This document shows positions 52,427-60,108 of a stretch of 64,000 nucleotides of DNA, one piece after another. The notes under the pieces were generated by a model. The model made no database searches, was not told where the DNA came from, and worked only from the letters and a program-made list of their open reading frames with translations. Each line of letters opens with the position of its first letter. Within the stretch, counting starts at the first letter, position 1. Both the position numbers and the translations under genes were made by a program. The DNA comes from Thermodesulfobium narugense DSM 14796. Lineage in GTDB: Bacteria; Thermodesulfobiota; Thermodesulfobiia; Thermodesulfobiales; Thermodesulfobiaceae. Location: positions 647,501-711,500 of the forward strand of contig NC_015499.1 of the NCBI RefSeq assembly GCF_000212395.1, written 5' to 3'.

Positions 52427-53524
52427 TTAATTAAATGCCTCCCAAAATGAATTTTTCCACATTATATTTTTTAACCTTGAACTTAATTCTTCAAGGACTT
52501 TCCTATTTTCTTCAGTGTTTTTTGCAGTAATAACTGCTATATTTTTAATGTCAATTATAACACTGTTTTTGCTGTTAATAACCCTAATATCATATATATT
52601 TGGTTCTTCATTTAAAGCAAGATTCAAATTTTTTATTACAGACGTTAAGTCTATGAAAGGATTAGGGAAGATTTCAGGATAATCCTGAAGATTAAACCAA
52701 AGATCTTTTTCAATATAAATATTAGGTCCCTTATTGGTTACTCTGAAATAATCAGCAGCAATTCTTCGATTAATTATAACTCCGTATTTTTTTAGATCTG
52801 CAATAATGTATTTGATTCTTTCTTCTGTATCTGGATGGTTCTGATAAATTCCCCAATTTATATCTTGAGAACTTCTTTCTCTTGCATTAAGTCTTTCCAT
52901 AGTAGTTAACAAACCAACTGGATTGTAACCGCAAGCCATAGCACACTTAATTGCAAATTCGTCTGCTTGTTTCTCTAAACCAATAGAATATTGGTTCATC
53001 ATTGCCATTGAGAGTAAGCTTGCTGATTCACTTGCTGCAGCATTTCCTCTTGATGCTATTATTACAGCAAGGGCTACAAGAGTGTACTTTTTTTGTAGTT
53101 CCATTTGCTTTCTGTGATGGTCTAAGACTACATGACCAGTCTCATGTGAAAGTATACATGCTAATTCATCATCAGTTCTTACAAAGTTTAACATTCCCGT
53201 TGTAACGAAAATAAAGCCTCCTGGTAGAGCGAAAGCATTAACGTCATTACTATAATATGCTTTTATTGTTAGTTTTAAATCCTTAACTCCTGAAAATTCT
53301 CTGGCATATTTTTGTAAACGTTCACCGATTTTGTTCAGTCTTTCTTGAACTACGGGATCTTTTACGATTTTGTAATATGATTCGATTTCTTTTGCAATTT
53401 TTTGACCTTCTTTATATTCTGCATCATAATTGACTATAGTTTGAGAATAGGCATTATCCTGAAAGTTTAAAAGAAGATAAGTTATTAATGTAATAAAGAA
53501 AAGCAGAAATTTTTTTTTAAACAT
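52427..53524 (-). CDS. M48-family metalloprotease, exported
   Basis: A 365-residue protein with a signal peptide (about 4-27) and a peptidase M48 domain. The zinc motif is H127-E-T-G-H131 in 'ILSHETGHVVLDHH', followed by 'LEKQADEFAIKCAMACGYNP', where the glutamate/aspartate region supplies the third ligand. Upstream is 'NAFALPGGFIFVTTGML', typical of the LoiP/BepA-like group of periplasmic M48 proteases. In diderms such proteins help quality control of outer-membrane proteins. The C-terminal 120 residues are not recognised. It overlaps the preceding gene by 8 bp. Confidence 0.87.
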   Translation of the reverse strand: MFKKKFLLFFITLITYLLLNFQDNAYSQTIVNYDAEYKEGQKIAKEIESYYKIVKDPVVQERLNKIGERLQKYAREFSGVKDLKLTIKAYYSNDVNAFALPGGFIFVTTGMLNFVRTDDELACILSHETGHVVLDHHRKQMELQKKYTLVALAVIIASRGNAAASESASLLSMAMMNQYSIGLEKQADEFAIKCAMACGYNPVGLLTTMERLNARERSSQDINWGIYQNHPDTEERIKYIIADLKKYGVIINRRIAADYFRVTNKGPNIYIEKDLWFNLQDYPEIFPNPFIDLTSVIKNLNLALNEEPNIYDIRVINSKNSVIIDIKNIAVITAKNTEENRKVLEELSSRLKNIMWKNSFWEAFN

Positions 53525-54350
53525 TTTCGTTATCGTGATTGTTTGCTTGTTTTTTTTCTGGTTTTAATAGTGCTCCACAATAACAGCAAAAAGTATCATT
53601 TTCGTCAAAGAGAGTTTTGTGACAGAAAGGACACTTTGCTTCTGGTTTTCTTGGAAATTTTTTAATAGCTAAAACGATAATAAAAAATGATAATGCTATT
53701 AATAAAATACCTATAACTGTTAAAAGTATAGGAATAAAATCGGAAAAATTACTAATTTTTTTAGGTTTATTAATTTTTTCATTTGTGGACGTTGTTTTTT
53801 CTGTTATGGCTTGCTTTTCAGTATTATCCTTCTCTAAGACAATATTTTTTATAAAAATGGGTTTGTTTCCCTGGCTAATTAAGAGTTTGTATGTACCATT
53901 TATTTCAGTTTGTACAGGTATAACTATATTTGTTTCATCTACTACCTCAGTTACTGGTTTTTTTTGCCCATTATCGCTTACAACAGAATATTTTCTTGCA
54001 AAGAAGACGATATCAGTTGAATATAAGGATCTTGAATCTGGTGAATAAAAATTCAACCTGTATATCAATTTTGGGCCTGTTAAGGGCGGCTTATTTCCTA
54101 ATTTAAGCCATGATTCAAGCACTGGCCCATAATCAGGGGTATTTTGAATAACTTCTTTCATTAGACTGTTATCAGCTTTTACATGCACAGATATGGAACT
54201 TATAGAACTATAGTTACCATCCGGTTTTTCGTCTCCTGTAATAGAAAGATTTACCTGAAGCTGGTCGTTTGCTCTTGCATCAATATTATTAAATGAAGAG
54301 GTAAAAATACAAAAAAACAATATTATAGTCCAAAAAAAAATTAATTTCAC
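53517..54350 (-). CDS. Exported protein with membrane helix and cytoplasmic zinc ribbon, function unknown
   Basis: A 277-residue protein with an unusual layout: a signal or anchor sequence (about 3-22), an extracytoplasmic beta-rich region of about 180 residues, one membrane helix (206-229) and a short cytoplasmic tail with a zinc ribbon, C240-x2-C243 and C255-x2-C258 ('CPFCH...CCYCG'). The extracytoplasmic part is not recognised; its 'LIYRLNFYSPDSRSLYSTDIVFFARK' and 'NGTYKLLISQGNKPIFIKNIVL' stretches suggest Ig-like strands. It overlaps argS by four bases and the protease gene by eight. Confidence 0.65.
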   Translation of the reverse strand: MKLIFFWTIILFFCIFTSSFNNIDARANDQLQVNLSITGDEKPDGNYSSISSISVHVKADNSLMKEVIQNTPDYGPVLESWLKLGNKPPLTGPKLIYRLNFYSPDSRSLYSTDIVFFARKYSVVSDNGQKKPVTEVVDETNIVIPVQTEINGTYKLLISQGNKPIFIKNIVLEKDNTEKQAITEKTTSTNEKINKPKKISNFSDFIPILLTVIGILLIALSFFIIVLAIKKFPRKPEAKCPFCHKTLFDENDTFCCYCGALLKPEKKQANNHDNENV

Positions 54351-55972
54351 ATCTTCTCCATCGGAATAATATTTAAGTATGACAATCCTCTTGAGAGAAT
54401 GTTATGAACTTTTAAAATCAGAAACAGCCTTGACCACTGGATTGACTTATCTTGATTAATTATTCTATTTTTTTGATAATAAATATGAAACAGCCTTGCA
54501 AGATCAAGCATATAGTTGACAAGATAATATGGTTCATAATCCCGAACTGCTTTTTCTCTGAAAAAGTCAAAATTATCAATTTTCTTAATAATTTCGTACT
54601 CTTCTGCTGTTTTTATATATTTTGAGTATTCGTTTAAATTAGCTGGTATTTCTTCATCAATGTTTCTTCTTATGCTTGATATTCTTGCACAAGCATATTG
54701 GATGTAATAAAGAGGGTTATCCATTGTAACTTCTTTTGCTTTCTCTATATGAAAATCAATTGTGCTATTTAAAGATCTTGAAGTTAGGTAAAACCTTAGA
54801 ATATCATGTCCAACATCTTCTAAAAGTTCTTTTAAAGTGATCATATTGCCAGTTCTTTTTGACATGCGTATGAGGTTTTTGTTTTTATAGAGGTTTACTA
54901 ATTGTCCCAAAAGAACGACAAGTTTTTCTTCAGGCAAATCTAGTGCTTTCAAGGCACTTTTGAGTCTTGGTATATAGCCATGATGATCTGTACCCCATAT
55001 ATTAATGTAAATGTCAAAATTTCTTTTAAATTTTTCGTAATGATATGCTATATCGGCTGCAAAATATGTCGGGAGTCCATTTTCTCTTATTAATACTCTG
55101 TCTTCGCTATCGAAATAATTAGAAGTTTTAAGCCAGAGTGCACCGTCTTTCTTATATGTTTGATTCTTTGAAATTAAAAGTTCGATTATCTTATTAATTT
55201 TGTTTTCTTGATGTAAGCTACTTTCAAAGAAAAAAGAGTCAAAAATAACTCCAAAGTTTTTTAAAGTTTCCTTTTGCTCTCCAAGAGCTATATTTAATGC
55301 CTCTTCTTTTATGAGTTCAAAGTGCAAATTTTGGTCATCTTTAGATAAAAAAGGATATTTATTAAGAATCTTTTTTGCAATATCTACGACATATTCGCCT
55401 TGATAACCCCCTTCTGGAAAGTCATAATCTTGTTTTAGAATTTCCCTCATTCTAGCTATTATTGATAGGGTGAAAAGCTCCATTTGATTTCCATAATTGT
55501 TCACATAAAATTCAGTTTGGACATTAAAACCATAATCTTTTAAAATTCTAGTTAAAGAATCGCCAAATGCTGCCCATCTGGCATGTCCTATGTGAAGTGG
55601 TCCTGTAGGATTTGCCGAAACGTATTCAATTAGTATTGTTTTGGAATTAGAACTATTTAAATAAGGTTCAATAGTAAAATTTTGTAAAATATTTTGTAGA
55701 GCATGTTCTTTTAAGCTTATATTTATAAATCCAGGATTAGCAACTTGAACAGAAAAATCATCATCCTTAAAACTTTGAGCTAATTTGTTTGCAATTTTTA
55801 TAGGGTCTTCCTTTAGGTGTTTTGCAAGTTTCATTGAACTTAAGATAGTATAATCTCCGTATTGAGGATTAGATATTTGTATTTCTACAAAGGAAGCTGG
55901 GTTCTTAATCTCTGGATAAAGTTTAGTGATGTGTTTTTGAGTTTCTTTTTTCAAATGGTTGTAAAAAGACAA
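54347..55972 (-). CDS. argS: Arginine--tRNA ligase
   Basis: A class I synthetase of 541 residues. The N-terminal additional domain (about 1-95) is followed by the HIGH motif (127-130) in 'SANPTGPLHIGHARWAAFGDSL', 'VNNYGNQMELFTLSI', 'KDGALWLKTSNY', 'YFAADIAYHYEKFKR' and the second signature 'MSKRTGN'. The C-terminal DALR anticodon domain ends the protein. It is the first gene of the minus-strand operon that ends with hypB. AAGGAGG precedes the ATG on this strand. Confidence 0.96.
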   Translation of the reverse strand: MSFYNHLKKETQKHITKLYPEIKNPASFVEIQISNPQYGDYTILSSMKLAKHLKEDPIKIANKLAQSFKDDDFSVQVANPGFINISLKEHALQNILQNFTIEPYLNSSNSKTILIEYVSANPTGPLHIGHARWAAFGDSLTRILKDYGFNVQTEFYVNNYGNQMELFTLSIIARMREILKQDYDFPEGGYQGEYVVDIAKKILNKYPFLSKDDQNLHFELIKEEALNIALGEQKETLKNFGVIFDSFFFESSLHQENKINKIIELLISKNQTYKKDGALWLKTSNYFDSEDRVLIRENGLPTYFAADIAYHYEKFKRNFDIYINIWGTDHHGYIPRLKSALKALDLPEEKLVVLLGQLVNLYKNKNLIRMSKRTGNMITLKELLEDVGHDILRFYLTSRSLNSTIDFHIEKAKEVTMDNPLYYIQYACARISSIRRNIDEEIPANLNEYSKYIKTAEEYEIIKKIDNFDFFREKAVRDYEPYYLVNYMLDLARLFHIYYQKNRIINQDKSIQWSRLFLILKVHNILSRGLSYLNIIPMEKM

Positions 55973-56008
55973 ATAAAACCTCCTTAAAAATTAGTTTCTC
56001 AATAATCA

Positions 56009-56014
56009 ATTATA
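56009..56014 (-). promoter_or_regulatory. Candidate -10 element for argS
   Basis: On the minus strand a perfect TATAAT lies about 37 bases before the argS start codon. The -35 position 17 bases upstream (CTGTGA) is weak. It overlaps the divergent pyrR control region. Confidence 0.4.
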
Positions 56015-56029
56015 CAATATGAGTTTATA

Positions 56030-56059
56030 GTTCACAGTTCACGAAAATTGTAGTAACAT
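56030..56059 (+). promoter_or_regulatory. Candidate promoter and direct repeat upstream of pyrR
   Basis: TTCACA (56031-56036) and TAACAT (56054-56059) are 17 bases apart, 25 bases before the pyrR ATG. The -35 lies in a tandem repeat GTTCAC-A-GTTCAC (56030-56042), which may bind a regulator. The resulting leader would be about 17-20 bases, too short for a PyrR-type attenuator. A similar -10 occurs before the DUF1292 gene. Confidence 0.4.
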
Positions 56060-56083
56060 ATTCATAGTTAATAGGGAGGTATT

Positions 56084-56608
56084 ATGCTCAAGGCAAAAAT
56101 TTTAAATGAGCAGGAAATTGATAAGATACTTCGTCGTTTAGTTTATGAAATTTATGAGAATCATAAAGATTTTAATGAACTTTTGTTAGTAGGTTTATGG
56201 ACAAGGGGTGTTTATCTTAGTAGGAGAATTGCGGATATTTTTTTAAGTGAACATGGAATAAAATTAGTAACTTCAGAATTGGATATCACACCTTATAGGG
56301 ATGATTTATACACTAAAGAAAAAATTCCTTTAAAAACTACAAATTTAACTTCTACTCAGGATCTTTCGGTTATAATTGTTGATGATGTACTTTTTACAGG
56401 AAGAACTATAAGAGGCGCAATAGAAGCCATTTTTGATTTTGGCAGACCTAAGAAAATTGAGCTATTAGTGCTTATTGATAGAGGACACAGAGAACTTCCA
56501 ATTAATGCTAACTATTTAGGCAGATATGTTCCCACTTCTTCCAAAGAAGATGTTAAGGTAAGACTTAAAGAGATTGATAATGTAGATGAGGTGATTATTT
56601 TAGAGTGA
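56084..56608 (+). CDS. pyrR: PyrR bifunctional protein (pyrimidine regulator / uracil phosphoribosyltransferase)
   Basis: A 174-residue type I phosphoribosyltransferase. The PRPP loop is 'VIIVDDVLFTGRTIRGAI' (about 91-108). 'LDITPYRDDL' and 'LIDRGHRELPINANYLGRYVPTS' are characteristic of PyrR. In Firmicutes PyrR binds pyr mRNA to control attenuation and has weak UPRTase activity. Here it heads the pyr operon, but no attenuator hairpin is visible upstream. AGGGAGG precedes the ATG. It overlaps pyrB by four bases. Confidence 0.94.
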   Translation: MLKAKILNEQEIDKILRRLVYEIYENHKDFNELLLVGLWTRGVYLSRRIADIFLSEHGIKLVTSELDITPYRDDLYTKEKIPLKTTNLTSTQDLSVIIVDDVLFTGRTIRGAIEAIFDFGRPKKIELLVLIDRGHRELPINANYLGRYVPTSSKEDVKVRLKEIDNVDEVIILE

Positions 56609-57549
56609 TTTCTCACTTGCTTAGTACTAGATATCTTGATTTAGACGAAGTCTTAGAAATATTTGATAATGCAAAAAAATTTTTGGAGGTATTAAATAGA
56701 CCCACAAAAAAGATACCAATTCTTAAAGGTAAGCTCATTCTAACAGTATTTTTTGAACCTAGCACACGAACGAGAACTTCTTTTGAAATTGCAGGTAAAA
56801 CTTTGGGCGCAGATGTTATTAACCTATCCGTTTCTCAAAGCTCTGCCAAAAAAGGAGAAACTATTAAGGATACTTGTTTAACACTTAATGCTATGAAGCC
56901 AGACTGTATTGTATTAAGACATTCTGTTTCGAAAATTCCTGAGTATATAACAAATTTTACATCAGCAAAGGTAATTAATGCAGGCGACGGTTCGAACGAG
57001 CATCCTTCTCAAGCTTTGCTTGATGCTTTTACATTGATGCAACATTTTAAAGATCTGAAAGATAAAAAAATTTTGATCTTAGGAGATGTTTTAAACAGCA
57101 GGGTAGCAAGATCAAATATCTGGCTTTTAAAAAAATTTGGAGCTAAAATTTCTCTTTGTGGGCCATCTACTCTTGTGAGAGAAGAATTTGAGAAAGAATG
57201 GGATGTAGATGTTTACTGGGATTTAGATAAAGCTATTACTAATGCAGATGCAATTATAGTGCTAAGGATTCAGCTAGAAAGGGCTGCAAGCGCCTGGATT
57301 CCAAGTACTAGAGAGTATTCTATTTTTTATGGGTTAAATCGTGAGAAATTGATGAAAAACAGTAATGTTATAATTATGCACCCAGGACCTATGAACAGGG
57401 GTCTTGAGATATCATCTGACGTAGCTGATGGGAGAAATGCGCTTATAAGAAATCAAGTAACAAATGGAGTAGCAATAAGAATGTCTATTTTTTATCATTT
57501 GTTAGCTCATAAAACTGGTAATATAGGAGATCATTTGAAATTAAATTAA
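56605..57549 (+). CDS. pyrB: Aspartate carbamoyltransferase catalytic subunit
   Basis: Joins carbamoyl phosphate and aspartate, the first committed step of pyrimidine synthesis. The 314-residue protein has the carbamoyl phosphate loop S53-T-R-T-R-T58 in 'FFEPSTRTRTSFE', 'NAGDGSNEHPSQALLDAFT', 'RIQLERA' and 'MHPGPMNRGLEI'. There is no pyrI gene, so the enzyme is probably unregulated or associates with the dihydroorotase next to it. The GTG start overlaps the pyrR stop. Confidence 0.96.
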   Translation: MISHLLSTRYLDLDEVLEIFDNAKKFLEVLNRPTKKIPILKGKLILTVFFEPSTRTRTSFEIAGKTLGADVINLSVSQSSAKKGETIKDTCLTLNAMKPDCIVLRHSVSKIPEYITNFTSAKVINAGDGSNEHPSQALLDAFTLMQHFKDLKDKKILILGDVLNSRVARSNIWLLKKFGAKISLCGPSTLVREEFEKEWDVDVYWDLDKAITNADAIIVLRIQLERAASAWIPSTREYSIFYGLNREKLMKNSNVIIMHPGPMNRGLEISSDVADGRNALIRNQVTNGVAIRMSIFYHLLAHKTGNIGDHLKLN

Positions 57550-57575
57550 TATAGCAAACTGTGAGGTTATTTTTT

Positions 57576-58883
57576 ATGAATAAAATTTTGTTTAAGAATG
57601 TCTTGGCTTACTTTTCAGATCTAAGTTCAAAGAGGATCAGCTTTTACATAGACCAATCAGGAAAAGTAAATTTTTTAGATTCTTATGATATTTCTAGTTT
57701 TGAAGAAGTTGTTGAGGGGGAAGACTTAGTTATAATGCCTCTTTTGACTGATGTGCACACTCATATAAGGGTGCCAGGTCAAGAAGAAAAGGAAGATATT
57801 GTTTCAGGCTCTAAAGCTGCTGCAAGGGGTGGTTTTGGACAAATTTTTACGATGCCTAATACTAATCCAGTAGTTGATAATGCTTATCTTGTAGACTATT
57901 TAATAAGTAATATCAATAAAAATTCAGTTATAAAAATTTATCCTGTTGGAGCAGTTTCAAAAAATCAGTTAGGAGAAGAATTGTCTCCTTTGCTTGAGAT
58001 GAAAAAAAGTGGGGCTATAGCTTTTTCTGATGATGGAAAGCCAATCTCAACAAATATTCTTAGAAAGGCTTTAATTTATAGTAAAACTTTTGACGGAATA
58101 ATTATAGATCACCCGGAAGATATTGTGTTAAGTGGCAATGGTGTAATTCACGAAGGGAAGATTTCAAGAGCTTATGGAATAAATTCGATTCCCTATACCT
58201 CGGAAGAAGTTTGTGTAGCAAGAGATATTGCTCTTACAAGAGAAACCAGATCGAGACTTCATCTTGCGCATTTATCTACAAGACATTCTTTAAAGTATAT
58301 TGAGGCTGCCAAGGAAGAAGGACTTAATATTACATCGGAGGTAACAGTAAATCATCTTATTTTTAATTGTGAGAACATTCCTATCTTTGATACAAGATTT
58401 AAGGTGAAGCCGCCTTTCAGAGATGAGGAAGATATGAACGAACTTTTTATTGCTTTAAAGAAGGGGCTAATAGATGTAGTTTGTACTGATCATGCTCCTC
58501 ATACTTTAGAGGAAAAAGAGCTTGATTATAGCGAGGCACCCTTTGGAACTCCAGGGCTTGAAACTGCATTTGCAGCATTATATACATATTTTGTTATGAA
58601 AAATAAGTGCAACTTAGAAGATATTATTAAGTGGATGGTTGTAAATCCATCCAAAATCTTTTCTTTACCAGTTTTAGAACTTAAAAATAGGTCTAGAGCC
58701 AATTTCTTTATTTTTAAAAAGGGCAAAGAGTTTTTGGTAAGTCCTGAAATGTTTTTTTCAAAGTGTAAACTTTCTGTATTTCTTAACAAAACGTTGTATG
58801 GATTTCCTCTTGCTACTTTTTACAACGGAAATCTAGTTTATAAGGACAAAAATTTTATGAAAAGTGTTAAACAAGAAATATGA
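57576..58883 (+). CDS. pyrC: Dihydroorotase (class I)
   Basis: A zinc amidohydrolase of 435 residues that closes carbamoyl aspartate to dihydroorotate. Metal ligands are in 'LLTDVHTHIRVPGQ', 'LHLAHLST' and 'VVCTDHAPHTLEE'. 'AFSDDGKPIS' occupies the region where Aquifex-type class I enzymes have an aspartate instead of carboxylated lysine. Such enzymes need aspartate carbamoyltransferase for full activity, and pyrB is adjacent. GTG 57561 is in frame, but GAGGT at 57563-57567 fits ATG 57576 better. Confidence 0.93.
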   Translation: MNKILFKNVLAYFSDLSSKRISFYIDQSGKVNFLDSYDISSFEEVVEGEDLVIMPLLTDVHTHIRVPGQEEKEDIVSGSKAAARGGFGQIFTMPNTNPVVDNAYLVDYLISNINKNSVIKIYPVGAVSKNQLGEELSPLLEMKKSGAIAFSDDGKPISTNILRKALIYSKTFDGIIIDHPEDIVLSGNGVIHEGKISRAYGINSIPYTSEEVCVARDIALTRETRSRLHLAHLSTRHSLKYIEAAKEEGLNITSEVTVNHLIFNCENIPIFDTRFKVKPPFRDEEDMNELFIALKKGLIDVVCTDHAPHTLEEKELDYSEAPFGTPGLETAFAALYTYFVMKNKCNLEDIIKWMVVNPSKIFSLPVLELKNRSRANFFIFKKGKEFLVSPEMFFSKCKLSVFLNKTLYGFPLATFYNGNLVYKDKNFMKSVKQEI

Positions 58884-58938
58884 AATTTATTTTTTTGTTT
58901 TTTAGCAAATATGAAAAAAGAAAGGGCGTGTTTCTTAA

Positions 58939-60057
58939 TTGAGTTTTAAAAAAGCTATGCTTTTACTAGAAGATAAAAGTTTTTTTTTGGGAAGGTCTTT
59001 TGGAGCTGAAGGAGAAGTTATGGGAGAAGTTGTTTTTAACACTTGTATGAGCGGGTATCAGGAAATTTTGACTGATCCTTCTTATTTTGGACAGATTGTA
59101 ACAATGACCTACCCTTTGATAGGAAACTATGGTGTAAATAATGAAGATGTTGAGAGCACTAAACCTTTTGCAAAAGGTTTTATCGTGAGAGATTATAAAG
59201 ACAGAGCTTCCAATTGGAGATCCCAGGAAACTCTTGATTCGTATTTGAAAAGAAATAATATTGTAGGTATAGATAATATTGATACAAGATTTTTAACTAG
59301 AAAACTAAGGACTAGAGGTGCTCTTAATGGTATTATATCTACTGTAGATCTTGATCCTGAATCTTTATATGAAAAACTAAAAGTTTTTCCGTCTATGGAA
59401 GGACTTGATTTGGTAAAAGATGTTACTCCTAGGGAAAGGTATAGCTGGAACCAGACTGATGTATGGATCAGTGAAAGGTTTAAACCAGAAGGAGATTTTA
59501 AAGTTGCTGTTATAGATTATGGTGTTAAATGGAATATACTGAAAATATTAACTGCGCTTGGTTGCAAGTTAACCGTATTTTCAGCTTTTAGTAGTGCCGA
59601 TGAAATTTTATCTATAAAGCCAGATGGTGTTTTTCTCTCAAATGGCCCGGGAGATCCTGCTGCAGTAAGTTATGCAATTAGTCCTATTAAAGAACTTTTT
59701 GATAAGGTGCCTATTTTTGGAATTTGTTTGGGGCATCAATTAATGGCTCTTGCTTCAGGAGCAAAAACTTTTAAATTGAAATTTGGGCATCATGGCGGAA
59801 ATCATCCTGTTAAAAGACTTGAAACCGGTGAAGTAGAAATTACATCACAAAATCATGGGTTTGCTGTAGATTACGACTCCATTGATAAATCTAACTGGGA
59901 GGTTACTCACATTAATCTTAACGACAAAACTGTTGAAGGCATCAGGCACAAAAAATTGCCAATATTTTCTGTTCAGTATCACCCTGAAGCAAGTCCTGGA
60001 CCACATGATTCGGGATACTTGTTCAAGCAGTTTTGCGAATTAATGAAAAAAAACTAA
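58939..60057 (+). CDS. carA: Carbamoyl-phosphate synthase small subunit
   Basis: The glutaminase subunit that supplies ammonia to CarB. The 372-residue protein has the N-terminal domain ('AMLLLEDKSFFLGRSFGAEGEVMGEVVFNTCMSGYQE') and a class I amidotransferase domain with the catalytic cysteine in 'FGICLGHQLMALA' and the His/Glu pair in 'SVQYHPEASPGPHDS'. The oxyanion motif is 'LSNGPGDP'. The start is probably TTG 58939; ATG 58957 is an alternative, and the ribosome site is weak. Confidence 0.95.
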   Translation: MSFKKAMLLLEDKSFFLGRSFGAEGEVMGEVVFNTCMSGYQEILTDPSYFGQIVTMTYPLIGNYGVNNEDVESTKPFAKGFIVRDYKDRASNWRSQETLDSYLKRNNIVGIDNIDTRFLTRKLRTRGALNGIISTVDLDPESLYEKLKVFPSMEGLDLVKDVTPRERYSWNQTDVWISERFKPEGDFKVAVIDYGVKWNILKILTALGCKLTVFSAFSSADEILSIKPDGVFLSNGPGDPAAVSYAISPIKELFDKVPIFGICLGHQLMALASGAKTFKLKFGHHGGNHPVKRLETGEVEITSQNHGFAVDYDSIDKSNWEVTHINLNDKTVEGIRHKKLPIFSVQYHPEASPGPHDSGYLFKQFCELMKKN

Positions 60058-60108
60058 AAATTTTATAAATTAATTACTTTATATAAAACATTAAGGATGT
60101 GATAAGTT

